From NCBI GenBank assembly GCA_033398695.1, contig CM065802.1, positions 147,794,096 to 147,858,095 on the forward strand: 64,000 nucleotides of DNA. Reading direction: 5' to 3'. Shown here one piece after another: positions 12,048-22,782 of the stretch (positions are counted from its first letter, which is position 1; every line of letters starts with the position of its first letter). The DNA is from Orobanche coerulescens (Eukaryota; Streptophyta; Magnoliopsida; Lamiales; Orobanchaceae). The position numbers and the translations under genes are program-made. The notes beneath the pieces were generated by a model. It ran no database searches. It had not been told where the DNA came from and saw nothing but the letters and a program-made list of their open reading frames with translations.

Positions 12048-12622
12048 TAGCGCGCGCTAATCCTCAGAGTTAGCGTGCGCTAATGGGACAAAACTCCAGT
12101 CCATACAGTTAGCGTCCCAGTCCAGTAGCCAGATTTCTGGACGTTAGCGTGCGCTACTCGAAACGTAGCGTGCGCTAATAACCTCTCGGTAGCGCGCGCT
12201 ATCGACCAATAGCGTGCGCTACCTGGACATCAGCCGAGTCCAGAAGTAACTGTCAGTACACACCTGATCCAGTTAGCGCGCAGTATCGACCAAACGTAGC
12301 GTGCGCTAAAGTGTATCGGTAGCGCGCGCTATCTACCAATAGCGTGCGTTACCTGGGCATCAGTTGAGTCCAGTAGCAAACTGTCCAGTAATGGACACTC
12401 ACGCTAGCGCACGCTACTGGGCAACTCAGCGTGCGCTAGCCCCCGACATTAGCGTGCGCTAGACTACGTAGCGTACGCTAATCCGCCAGTCCAGGGGGCT
12501 GGAATCAAGATCGCCACTCCTGTGGCTTGCTCTCTAGCGCGCTCTGGCGATCGTAGCGTGCGCTACTAAGGGACCCCTAGCGTGCGCTATGCAGAAAAGA
12601 GATCGTGCGCTAGGTATGAAAT
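12048..12622 (-). repeat. Array of TTAGCGYRCGCTAA palindromes (element B, left LTR U3)
   Basis: I count about 18 perfect or one-base-off copies of a 12-14 bp palindrome, TTAGCGCGCGCTAA or TTAGCGTGCGCTAA and variants, in 575 bp. They are unevenly spaced at roughly 15-60 bp, with CCAGT-rich linkers. The array ends next to the TATA hairpin. Confidence 0.9.
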
Positions 12623-12857
12623 ATAAACGGTCCAAAACACTGTAATATGAATGAAACATCAAACGGAACATCTCAAAACGCATCATAACATAGAATAGAT
12701 CCACGACAACCCCAACGGCGGTTCCGCACAACAAATTACGAGCATCAGATCAATAGGTGATGGAAAAAGATACACTGAAAGATACACGAGGGTCGCTAAA
12801 ACTGAGAAATACACCAAAAATGAAAATACAAGGGAAAGAAAAAATGCGGATATTACA

Positions 12858-12870
12858 TTTTACCCCTCTA
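12858..12870 (-). other. Element B polypurine tract
   Basis: The minus strand reads TAGAGGGGTAAAA directly before the LTR TG. The upstream motif AAGTTTCGGGACGAAA lies at 12894-12879. Confidence 0.85.
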
Positions 12871-12892
12871 AAAATAATTTTCGTCCCGAAAC

Positions 12893-13447
12893 TTAAAAAA
12901 CAAACAACTCAGGGTACCTAGCACGCATGCTATCCTCGGTCTCCGAAGTTTCCTCCTCGACACCGTGTCTCGACCACTGCACCTTGACCAAAGGGATGGT
13001 CTTATGCCTCAGTTGTTTCTCGCGGTGCTCCAAAATCTTCAAAGGACGTTCTTCAAAAGTAATATCCTCGGCGACATCAATCTCCCCATAATCGATGACG
13101 TGACTAGGATCCGGGACATATTTCCTCAGCTGGGAAATATGAAAAACGCTATGAACGTGACTCAAGGCCGGAGGTAACGCCAAACGGTATGCCAACCCAC
13201 CGACTCGCTCAAGAATCTCGAAGGGTCCAATAAATCTCGGACTCAACTTCCCCTTTTTCCCGAAACAGAAAACTCCTCTCGTCGGCGACACCTTTAGTAA
13301 AACGTGGTCTCCCACCTCGAATTCCAAAGGTCGACGACGCACATCGGCATATGACTTCTTTCGACTCTGGGCAGTCAACATCCATTCCCGAATTAATTCT
13401 ATCTTCCGCCTCGTCTCTAAAACGACATCCGGATCAGTCCCGACCAA
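12893..13447 (-). pseudogene. Integrase C-terminal domain with chromodomain (element B)
   Basis: An open 184-residue frame ends at the natural C terminus. It carries the GPF/Y-type tail (GDHVLLKVSPTRG, SPRFIGPFEI, HVHSVFHISQLRKYVPDPSHV) at about residues 45-125. A chromodomain-like segment follows, about residues 130-180, with IPLVKVQWSRHGVEEET and a final MRARYPELF. These are typical of Tekay/Del chromoviruses, in which the domain is thought to steer insertion to heterochromatin. It is in the same frame as the core upstream but separated from it by stops around 13480. This is the best-preserved coding part of element B. Confidence 0.9.
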
Positions 13448-13483
13448 ATTGGATTCCTCATTCCAATAAATCGGTGATCGACA

Positions 13484-13936
13484 TCACCGCCCATAAAGTG
13501 CCTCATACGGTGCCATCCGAATCGACGCGTGCCAACTATTGTTGTACGTGAATTCAATCAATGGCAAATGCTCCTCCCTGTCACTGCTCCAATCGAGAGT
13601 ACAAGCACGCAACATATCCTCGAGCGTCTGGATAGTGCGTTCCGACTGTCCATCTGACTGGGGATGAAAAGAGGTACTCAAACGCAAATGGGTACCTAAC
13701 GCCTTATGCATTGCCTGCCAAAAGTGCGATACAAAACGGCCATCACGATGCGAAACAATCGACTTCGGAGTACCGTGAAGCCTCACAATCTGCGCGATAA
13801 ACACATGAGCTAACTTCTCCTGGGCCCAAGTGTCCTTGATGCCCAGAAAATGTGCCGACTTGGTCAGGCGATCAACAATCACCCATACCATATTCATGCC
13901 CGACCTCGATCTCGGCAAACTCGTAATGAAATCCAT
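13484..13936 (-). pseudogene. Integrase catalytic core (element B)
   Basis: The DDE triad is present: VIVDRLTKSAHF, SHRDGRFVSHFW and QSDGQSERTIQ. The frame is open for 150 residues from DFITSLP to APYEALYGR. A Trp-to-stop (TAG) change at about 13946 cuts it from the zinc-binding domain, and a TGA follows ALYGR at the other end. The active-site residues are intact but the protein cannot be made as one chain. Confidence 0.9.
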
Positions 13937-13948
13937 CGATATATCTTC

Positions 13949-14533
13949 CTATTTCCATTCCGGAACGGGAAGTGACTGCAATAACCCGGCCAGTCGCTGA
14001 TGATCGATTTTGACCTGCTGACAAGTCAAACATCTCGCTACAAACTGCGCGACCTCCTCCTTCATATCATTCCACCAAAAAATCCTTCTCAGGTCCTTGT
14101 ACATCTTACTCGAACAAGGTTGAACGGAATAAGGTGTAGCATGGGCCTCACGCAAAATACTCTGTCTCAACTCTGAGTCATTCGGTACACAAAGCCGACT
14201 CCGGAATCTCAAAACACCATCCTCGTGAATCACAAACCCTGGAGACTTTCCCTTAAGAACGTTCTCTCGGATTTGAGTAATCATCGGATCCTCTAACTGC
14301 TTCAGCTTAATTTCATCGATCAAAAACGACGAAATCTCTAAAGCACAAAGTTGCCCGACAGCTCCAGGCAACAAAACCTCAACATCTAACTCGATCAAAG
14401 CCCGCCGAAGCTTAGACTGAGACGTAAGGATCTCAAGCGTTCGCAACGCAACCGGTTTCCGACTCAAGGCATCGGCCACGACGTTCGCCTTGCCCGGATG
14501 ATAAAGGATCTCGAGGTCATAATCCTTAATCAA
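13949..14533 (-). pseudogene. RNase H tail and integrase zinc-binding domain (element B)
   Basis: The frame starts with the end of RNase H ([16 protein letters not shown]) and continues into the HHCC domain of integrase. The zinc ligands read H in REAHATPYS, then Q where element A has H (YSVQPC against YSVHPG), then C and C in ARCLTCQQVK. Loss of the second His should weaken zinc binding. Glycine after it is also replaced by Cys. The frame ends in a TAG at the start of the catalytic core. Confidence 0.88.
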
Positions 14534-14889
14534 CTCTAACCACCTCCTCTACCTCATATTCAACTCCCGTTGAGTAAATATATATTTCAGACTTTTGTGA
14601 TCGGTAAAATATGACATGCAGAGCCGAAAATATAGTGACGCCAAATCTTGAGCGCAAAAATGACTGCCGCTAACTCCGAATCATGAGTAGGGTAGTTTAG
14701 CTCATACGGACTCAACTGTCTCGACGCATAGGCAATAGTCTTGCCGTGCTGCATCAATACGCACCCAAGACCCTAACCCGAAGCATCACTATAAACAGCA
14801 AAACCCTTGTTGTCACACGACAACGCTAAAACCGGGGCTGAAGTCAAACGTCTCTTCAACTCCTCAAAACTCGACTACCTCTCGTCATT
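14534..14889 (-). pseudogene. RNase H domain with stops and a frameshift (element B)
   Basis: The reading from RT continues through a TGA just after SEKFV (14889), a TAG soon after, and a stop inside the SDASG-GLG motif region. The catalytic-Asp segment AVYSDASG and the HDSELAAV segment can still be read. About position 14612 one base is missing relative to the expected sequence, which shifts the frame into the one used downstream. This part is non-functional. Confidence 0.82.
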
Positions 14890-15744
14890 TCAGACGAACT
14901 TCTCGGACTTCTGGAGCAACTGGGTAAGTGGCCGAGCTAGTTTCGAGAAACCCTCGACGAACCTACGGTAGTAGCCAGCCAAACCCAAGAAACTACGGAT
15001 TTCCTTCACATTGTTGGGCGGTGCCCAATCCAAAACTGCCTCAATCTTCTGTGGATCCACACGAACCCCCTCGGCTGAAATCACGTGACCTAGAAAGATC
15101 ACTTCCTTCAGCCAGAACTCACATTTCGAGAACTTCGCATAGAGTTGCTCGGTCCTCAAGATGTCTAACACTATCCGCAAATGATGGGCATGCTCTTTCT
15201 CGTTCCTCGAATAAATAAGAATATCGTCAATGAAGACGATGACACACTTATCCAAATACTCGATAAAGACTTTGTTCATCAACTGCATGAACACCGCCGG
15301 CGCATTAGCTAACCCGAAAGGCATAACTACGAACTCATAATGTCCGTATCTCATCCAAAAAGCTATTTTCGACACATCAGATTCTCTCACCTGGAGCTGA
15401 TAGTACCCCGATCTCAAATCAATCTTCGAGAATACCGTAGCTCCTTGCAACTGATTGAACAAGTCATCAACTCTCGGCAAATGATACTTGTTCTTGATGG
15501 TCACCTTGTTTAACTCGCGATAGTTGATACACAAACGCAGTGAGCCATCCTTCTTCCGCACAAACAGGACCGGTGCGCCCCAAGGCGAGGCGCTCGGTCG
15601 AACATACCCTGACTCAAGAAGCTCACTCAACTGCTTCTTCAACTCGGACATCTCTGAAGGTGCCATGCGGTACGGCGTCTTCGAAATCGGAGCTGCACTC
15701 GGCTCTAACTCTATAGCAAACTCGACCTCACGATCCGGTGGCAA
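14890..15744 (-). pseudogene. Reverse transcriptase (element B)
   Basis: An uninterrupted 284-residue frame covers nearly the whole Ty3/gypsy RT: the linker [69 protein letters not shown], and the catalytic box [12 protein letters not shown] with both Asp residues at about residues 175-176. It ends in the connection region [16 protein letters not shown]. The stop that ends it is premature. It shares frame with the protease upstream, so Pro-RT was once one chain. Confidence 0.92.
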
Positions 15745-15819
15745 ACCCGGTAACTCGTCAGGAAAGACGTCAGGAAACTCATTAACAATTGGAATCGACG
15801 AAATCTCGACTCCACCACT

Positions 15820-16512
15820 CTACGTCTTCAAGGCGTAGCACCAATAACCAGTACACCCCTTTCGCAGGAGTCTCATCGCCTTCAAGGCATTTATAACGAA
15901 CTTCTGATTTCCCCTCTTTCGCCCGGCGAAAGAGTGCTCGGTGCCGTCTTCGTCTAGCATGGTGATGATCCTCGTGCGGTAGTTCATGATTGCACCATGC
16001 TGCTCGAGCCAATCATCCCCGAGAATCAAATCCTCACCCTCAATACCCACAAAAATAAGATTAGAAGGCCAAGCCCTCTCACAAATAAGCACATAACAGT
16101 CTCGAACCTCCTGATCACCAACGATCCTATCACCGCTAGGAAGCTTAACGATGAAGGGCTCACAAGGCGTCAAACAGTCGAGACTCAAACGGCGCACACA
16201 CTCCAGAGATATGAACGAATGCGTAGCACCAGAATCGAAAAGCACACTGACAGGATGAGAAAAAATATGAACGGTACCTGTCGCCACAGTAGTCGCTGGG
16301 TCATCGACTCTCCGCATCTCATAGACTCTCGGATGGAGGGAGCCGACACTAGAAGCTCCCCCCTTAGCGGGATGACCCCGGCCTCTCCCTCGACTATCAC
16401 TCGGCGGAGATTGAGAAGCAAACGATCCTTGATTGACACTTGGTTCCCTAGGCGCTGGAATGGAAGCCCGGGCTGGCCACACTGATTTCACGTCAGCAAA
16501 GGGCTCAAACAA
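15820..16512 (-). pseudogene. Aspartic protease region (element B)
   Basis: The frame carries the active site VLFDSGATHSFISL and the downstream GDDWLEQHGAIMNYRTR. It opens in the linker after the nucleocapsid (APREPSVNQGSFASQSPP) and stops at a TAG after ALKT. In-frame reading resumes beyond that stop into the RT, so a single nonsense mutation separates them. Upstream, a deletion shifts it out of frame with gag. Confidence 0.9.
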
Positions 16513-17468
16513 TTACGACTGACGTGGCCTTTACGGCCACAATTGAAACACTACACATCACGGAAAGGAGCACTGGTAGTTCCACGGGAACCCCCAGCGG
16601 AACGAGCTGGACCACCTCCGGTGGGGAAATTAGCAGATTGGGATTTTTGCTGACCCCCACCCTTGTGGCCCGAAAAATTCCTGGCGGACTTCTGCTTCTT
16701 GCTCTCGCGGGCCGCCTCGCTAGCCGTCACTGACATATCGTAAGCAAGGGCCCTACTTTGGTAATCTTTCAAGGTAGTACAGACGAGCCCCGACATATAG
16801 TCCCGAATCGACAACTTCATCCTCCTGGAAAAATGGAAAATTTTGTCGCTCTCCTCGACAACTTGGGTCTTCACATAACCCAACTCCTTGTTAAAATCGG
16901 CAATAGCTTGAGATACGGGAATATCCCGTGGTTGAGCATCATAGAAAGCATGCACTCGAGCCTGTCTGACCGGCCACGGGAAATATTCGGTTTCCATCAA
17001 TTCTTGAAATTTGGCCCACGAAGCAACATGATCTTTGGGCCCAACAGCCTCCCACCAATCCGTAGCATCCCCAGTGAGAAAGTACTGGGCGACAGGAACC
17101 TTACGATCCTCGGGACAGTTGATAGCAGTGAAGACTTTAGATATCTTCTTGATCCACCCCTCCCAGCCAATCGGGTCTGAAGCTCCCGAAAACTGAAGAG
17201 GATGCATCTTGATGACATCTTGGAGCCAACGGTCCGCTCCGCCCCGATTAGCATGGGCCTGATCCGGGTTCTGAACCGCCTGAGCTATCGCCGCCATTTG
17301 GTTCACCATTTGCTGCATAATGGCCGCAATACCAAGGTCGGCGCGCTCCTGAGAAGAAGCATGACGGTCGCCGGTACTGCCGGCTCCCGAAGACTGCGAT
17401 GTGGCCGCCCCAACGGCTGCCCCACGTCCCCGGCCACGACCACGACCTCGGCCTCTTCCAGCATCCAT
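16440..17468 (-). pseudogene. Gag capsid and damaged nucleocapsid (element B)
   Basis: I chose the ATG at 17468 (MDAGRGRGRG...) because it matches element A; an in-frame ATG 57 bases upstream looks like leader. The capsid core has MHPLQFSGASDPIGWEGWI, YFLTGDATDWWEAVGPKDH, AFYDAQPRDIPVSQAI and LKDYQSRALAYDMS. A TAG replaces the Lys codon just before the first zinc knuckle (CFNCGRKGHVSRNC), and a TGA follows LLT. The second knuckle stops at NQCGQPG, where a deletion joins it to the linker and changes frame. Element A keeps both knuckles. Confidence 0.9.
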
Positions 17469-17691
17469 ACTGATGTTAAAGAAGTAGCAAAGGCCATACG
17501 ATGGTAAGTACAAGAAGAAAAACAATCACAATCGAGAATCAAAGGTGCGATACAAGGAAATAAGGAAAAGAATAAGGAAAAACTTACGGACACTGGTAGT
17601 ACCGGAATCATGGCAGCGTGAGGATGATGCGCAAAACGAAACACAACAAGACCCAATAAACGGACAATCCTAGGTATCCATAAACCTAGTT

Positions 17692-17704
17692 TGCTCCGAT
17701 ACCA
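17692..17704 (-). other. Element B primer binding site (tRNA-Met type)
   Basis: The minus strand reads TGGTATCGGAGCA a few bases inside the 5' LTR. It is complementary to the 3' end of initiator tRNA-Met with one difference. Elements C and D carry the same TGGTATCGGAGC. Confidence 0.88.
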
Positions 17705-19017
17705 TTTTCTGTAACACCCCCAAGATAATCGAGGTATATTACAGCGCCGTGAATCCCTATATGGGACCCACCAGGCTGAACAAATATCATACTCATTGAC
17801 TCACGGAAACAACAAAATAACACCTCATCATAAAGACGCAAAACAAAATAATCCACCCGGTTCAGCCGGTCAAACATAACACCATCATCCGACACAAACA
17901 TAATAGACAACAATACAATCCGGACGAACAAGAACTCTTAAGTACTCGAGTACTTCTATTAGTTTAAAAATCACAAAAGGTAAAAAGATAGAAGACAACA
18001 AGACACCACTCGTGCACAATAATCACGCACGGCCATCATCCGCATACTGGTCCAGCGCCCGCTCGTCTCGATGAACCTGACCTGAAATTCATAAAACGAA
18101 TTTCCCCAAAACGGATCCTCAAAGGGGTTAGCAATTACGCTAGTACAAGTAACCAAATGAAAAACTTACATCTTACACATATAGTCAATGCATGCAAACG
18201 AAACCATAGTTCCAAAACACTCATTTCTGGAAATGCCATAATCAAATCACATTTGTAAAAATGCACCACAATTAACCGTCGATCCATGTCTCCTGTGGAC
18301 CCCTACCGAGACCCCGTCGGATCTAACCCGTAGTGGTTAAAAGCAAGCTCGTCGATCTACGTATCTTGTGGACCCCTACCGAGATCCCGTCGGATCTAAC
18401 CCGTAGTGAGCATACACACACACACGCCATTTCTCATACAATACTACTATGTCAAGATTGTAAGTTCATAAGGGTACTTGCCTCGATTAATAGACCGTGA
18501 CACAAACGGAACGGAAGAATCAAACACGACCACAATGAACCAATGAAACCGAACCTAATGATTCGGAGAATACAATCACAACCAACTCTAAACGAATACG
18601 GAAATGGAATACACCCGAAAACCCGCCTACGATTCATGTATATTCGTATAAAAAAAACAACGAGGGCGGACCACAACCAAACCCTCCCGATTTCGTAAAA
18701 CCATGAAAATATACCATGAATCCGTAGGAAAACTAATGATATCAACGAGATTAATCATATTCATCACGGATTAACCGACAAAACGAGACGAATCGGGCAA
18801 AAATCCCAAAACCCCCAAATTATCCAAAAGTAGGGTTCTAAGGGATTTACCTTGGATTAGGATGAAAGATTCGTGTTGATGTTGTTATAATACACCAAGA
18901 ACTCAAGGAAGATGTTGGATGATATGATTGGAGGAAGAAATCGCCAAGAAAATCGCTCGGAATCGCCACAGCCGCGGAGAGAAGGAAGAAATGAGAAGAT
19001 ACGTTCTTCTCGGTCAA

Positions 19018-19042
19018 CTCCCTGGTTTATATAGCCAGGGAG
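19018..19042 (-). promoter_or_regulatory. TATA box inside an inverted repeat (element B, right LTR)
   Basis: This is identical to the structure in the left LTR: CTCCCTGGTT, TATAT, AGCCAGGGAG. It is the predicted core promoter that would drive element B. Confidence 0.7.
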
Positions 19043-19044
19043 TG

Positions 19045-19615
19045 TTAGCGCGCGCTAATCCTCAGAGTTAGCGTGCGCTAACGGGACAAAACTCCAGTCC
19101 ATCTGATTAGCGTCCCGATCCGGTAGCAGTTACGGGCGTTAGCGTGCGCTACTCGAAACGTAGCGTGCGCTAATAACCTCTCGGTAGCGCGCGCTATCGA
19201 CCAATAGCGTGCGCTATCTGGACATCAGCCGAGTCCAGAAGCAACTGTTAGTACACACCTGATCCAGTTAGCACGCGCTATCGACCAAACGTAGCGTGCG
19301 CTAAAGTGTATCGGTAGCGCGCGCTATCTACCAATAGCGTGCGTTACCTGGGCATCAGTTGAGTCCAGTAGCAAACTGTCCAGTACTTGACACTCACGCT
19401 AGCGCACGCTACTGGGCAACTCAGCGTGCGCTAGCCCCCGACATTAGAGTGCGCTAGACTACGTAGCGTACGCTAATCCGCCAGTCCAGAGGGCTGGAAT
19501 CAGCACTGCCACTCCCATGGATTGCTCTCTAGCCCGCGCTACGAAGCAGTCGTAGTGTGCGCTACTAAGGGACCCCTAGCGTGCGCTATGCAGAAAAGAT
19601 AGCGTACGCTAGGTA
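19045..19615 (-). repeat. Array of TTAGCGYRCGCTAA palindromes (element B, right LTR U3)
   Basis: About 18 copies with the same order as in the left LTR. Some copies differ between the two LTRs by single bases, for example the one at about 19267 is a good palindrome here but broken at about 12275. Confidence 0.9.
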
Positions 19616-19856
19616 CGAAATATAAACGGTCCAAAACACTGGAATATGAATGAAACATCAAACGGAACATCTCAAAACGCATCATAACATAGAATGGATC
19701 CACGGCAACCCCAACGGCGGTTCCGCACAACAAATTACGAGCATCAGATCAATAGGTGACGGAAAAAGATACACTGAAAGATACACGAGGGTCGCTACAA
19801 CTGAGAAATACACCGGAAATGAAAATACAAGGGAAAGAAAAAATGCGGATATTACA

Positions 19857-21144
19857 GATGATGTGGTTTTTTGGTAACGGAATGCAAAAAAATTGTCTTT
19901 TGATTGAAGCGGAGTTACGGTTGCCTTATTTTGGGAAGATGGACGACTTTCTCTCTCATAGGTAAAAGTAAGCCACATTAGTTCTGTAATTCTGTTTCTC
20001 TTGTTTGATTTATGTAATTAGTTTCTAATTATTATATATTTATGTAAAGTACCCGCATAAGTATAACTACCAGGATTCTTAAAAATTTGGTGCTTCGTGT
20101 GAATTATGTCGTCCGAAAGCAAATGTCATGTCCTCCTCCACACCTCCTCAACTCTCGACATACTGTTGGACATCAATAACACATCAAAGAGGCACCATAA
20201 CTAATATCGTAAAGCCCAAATATTTGCCTCAGTAAATTTATCTTCAATGTTTCTATGATCGTCCAATAACCTCAATGCATAGCATGCTTATTGGTATGAT
20301 TTATGACAATTTTAGATAAATATAAATATAATATTTTAGAAATATTATATTTTATTTGAACCAAGTTGAAAATATTCTAGAAAATAAACCACTAGAAACA
20401 TGAATTTAAATCGATATAGTCTTCATAGCCCGATTCTAAGTACAATGTCAAAATAAATTGGGTGATGAAAGTATTTTATTAGAAAAGATAGATTGAAATT
20501 TAAAGCAAATTGACATATAAATTTAATCCCCTTGTTTTATGCCGCCCAACTCATTGCACAAAGTAATATCTTGTTGAACAACAACACAATAATGTATAAA
20601 AAAGCTAACAAGAAAATGTTATATGCCCCATGTAATCAAGCAGTCTCGGAAAGGGATATTGAGGAATTCCACCTTTTTTTAAATGTCGGCTTTTTTATAG
20701 GCCAGTGTTATTAATAATCCATAAAACTCACGCCACACTGAATACATAAATATTAAATAATAAAATACATTTTGAACAATCACATAATTAAAGTTCATAA
20801 ATATCTTATCTTATCTTATATCATATATATAGAAAGATTAGGTCCTAAAAATCACTAGGGCGTATTAATGACACCTATTTTGTGAGGAGCATTAATGACA
20901 CAGTTTTTTTGAAGTGAAAAATGTAGCCATGCGATAATCAATCCGATTGATGAGATTAATGTCAGGTCCATGTGAAGTGTCCATGTAGTTATTGAGATAC
21001 AAATGTGAGTGTCCATGTAGTTATTGAGATACATATGCATGTATTCATTTAGTCACTTAATGATTGTAGATGTTACTTGGGAGGTGAATACCGATCATCG
21101 TGTAAATTTTACGTAAAACAATTTATGCAATAATATATTACTAT
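19857..21144. other. Host spacer between elements B and C
   Basis: The first five bases are element B's GATGA duplication and the last five (ACTAT) are element C's. The stretch is AT-rich with no gene I recognise. A short frame near 19857-19965 ends at a GTAAAA that could mimic a splice donor, but the sequence matches nothing I know. A block at 20750-20790 is similar to 32306-32348. Confidence 0.6.
20977..21032 (+). repeat. Two-copy 32-bp tandem repeat
   Basis: GTGTCCATGTAGTTATTGAG is present at 20977 and again at 21009, with identical flanks for about 24 bases. It lies in the host spacer. Confidence 0.8.
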
Positions 21145-21711
21145 TGTAATACCCGTAATTTCGATTTCCGGTAATTTCTTTTTTTCCGGCGGAAGTCCAT
21201 TTTGATGACTCGCTCATGACCGTTTTGTCATTCTGAGAATGATTAATTCTAAACTTTTTGTCATCCGAGCTCGTTTCGGTATCGTTTTGTTGAGTTCCAT
21301 ACTTTTTGGCGACTTTTCCGCACTTGAGTTCGATTCTTGTGAATCTCGTCCGAAACTGTTGTTTCGAGTTTCTCGTAAGTTCATTTAATGTTATTATTCA
21401 TGTTGCGAGCTTTGTCTTGGTGTTTCGATCACGTATCGTGATTTTCGGGCGTTTTAGGCCATTTTCGTAATTTCCCAAAGTTTGGGGTAATTACTTTCCA
21501 TTGTCGAATTTCGAGCCTTCGGGTGGTCGGAATCGTGTGTTCTCTTAGTGCTCGAAATTGTCTTTGCGAGTACTTCGTAACCGTATCTTCGATTCGTATT
21601 CAGGTTCGGGTTTCGGGGGCGTTCGAGCCGTCGGAGTTGGCCCCGGCCGAGTCATGGCCGGGCAGTCTGGGCCCAGGCCGGCACTGGCCGAGTTATGGCC
21701 GTTAGTGCTCA

Positions 21712-21824
21712 GCAGTTACATACGTAAGGCTGGTTACGTACGTAAGGCCCTGGCCGGTAACGTACGTAATATTTCCGGCATTTCTAGGCAGCGAGTTTGG
21801 CCATGGCCGGTTACGTACGTAAGG
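21712..21824 (+). repeat. TTACGTACGTAA palindromes (element C, 5' LTR)
   Basis: Four copies of a GTTACGTACGTAAG-type palindrome separated by GGCC-rich linkers. A TTATGGCCGTTA variant lies just upstream (near 21693). Confidence 0.88.
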
Positions 21825-21840
21825 CGGCCGGCGGTCAGCC

Positions 21841-21848
21841 TATTTAAG
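21841..21848 (+). promoter_or_regulatory. Probable TATA box (element C, 5' LTR)
   Basis: TATTTAAG about 17 bases after the last palindrome, within a short inverted repeat GCCT/AGGC. Position relative to the array agrees with elements B and D. Confidence 0.6.
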
Positions 21849-22782
21849 GCCAGCAGACGTTTTCTTCAGCCATTTCTCTCTCGGTTTTCTTCTCTTCCGT
21901 GGCTGGGGGTGTGTTGATCATGGAGAGATGTTGATGGACAATAAATCCATGAAGTTTTTAGGTTCATATCATCAATCATCCGTCCTAGAACATCCTTTGA
22001 TCGAGCGAATCAGGTCAGATTTTCTAGAAATCTAATTCTGGGGATTTTGGGTATTTTGTTCGATTTCATCCGTTTAATCCGATTTAACTTAGGATTGTGA
22101 TGGATTGATGATTATTTAGATGTATTATATCATTTCCTTTATTATTCCATGGTTGGATCGTATCGATTCGTTGTTTTGGTCGAGTTCTTGATCCACGTCT
22201 TGAAGGTGTCCGGTAGAATGTCATAGAGGGGTTTTCGGACGTTCTACGATTCTTCTTCCTCGTATGATCGTTGATTTATTAATTATATGTTATTAGGGTC
22301 GAGTTTCTTGCGAAGAAACCGAGTTGAACCCTTCCGTTCGTTGTCATCTTCCTTTTCGATAGCATCGGGCGTTTCGAAGCTTTCCGATTGAGCCGTGTTC
22401 GTCGGAATACTTGCGTGCCGATTTCGAGGCAAGTACCTTGTCCATATAATTCTTGTTTTATGGATATGGTAATTAGTGATCGTCTCCTTGTGTTTATTTG
22501 ATCGTTTGAATTGAACTTTCAAAAGATTTGGTTTAGCCTTGTTAAAGGATTGCTTTCAAAACGCGTGTGTTTTGTGAATGGTGTGGTTTGAGAGTGACTA
22601 TGTGAATCCTATGGATATGTTTGGTGTTGATGATGCACGTGGTATTTGCGTGTGGACGTATATTGTTTCATTTCGGTGCATTGTGGTTTGACGTGGTGTT
22701 TTGCTAAGTGTTTGATGCCTCTGGGTGAATTATTTGGATATCCTTGGTGTGATATGTTATTTGTGCATGATTGATTCGCTAT

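Larger units (their letters stand above)
10714..12857 (-). repeat. Element B 3' LTR (left)
   Basis: 2144 bp. In minus orientation U3 comes first (from 12857), with an array of palindromes at 12622-12048, then a TATA hairpin at 12044-12020. The R/U5 part contains the TAGC/GCTA and CCCC/GGGG stem-loops near 11117-11143. The plus-orientation start is TGTAACACTCCC. Confidence 0.95.
10714..19856 (-). mobile_element. Element B: full-length Ty3/gypsy Tekay-type chromovirus
   Basis: Both LTRs (10714-12857 and 17710-19856) begin TGTAACAC and end ATATTACA in plus orientation. They are flanked by the perfect 5-bp duplication GATGA at 10709-10713 and 19857-19861. The interior (12858-17709) has a polypurine tract, integrase with chromodomain, RNase H, RT, protease, gag and a tRNA-Met primer site in the order expected for the minus strand. 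The LTRs differ by only a few percent by eye, so the insertion is fairly recent. Stops, a frameshift and a deletion in the zinc-knuckle region make it non-autonomous today. Confidence 0.96.
17710..19856 (-). repeat. Element B 5' LTR (right)
   Basis: 2147 bp, starting TGTAACACCCCC and ending GGATATTACA in plus orientation. It has the same layout as the left LTR: stem-loops near 18121-18147, TATA hairpin at 19018-19042, and the palindrome array at 19045-19615. It is the promoter copy for this minus-strand element. Confidence 0.95.

Noticed and set aside
12048..12622. Regularly repeated short palindromes that look like a CRISPR array
   Set aside because: The spacing is uneven, the linkers are not unique spacers of one size, the repeats lie in an LTR of a plant retrotransposon, and no cas gene exists.
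19857..19977. Possible host exon ending at a GTAAAA donor
   Set aside because: The short frame matches nothing I know and has no acceptor or partner exon in view.
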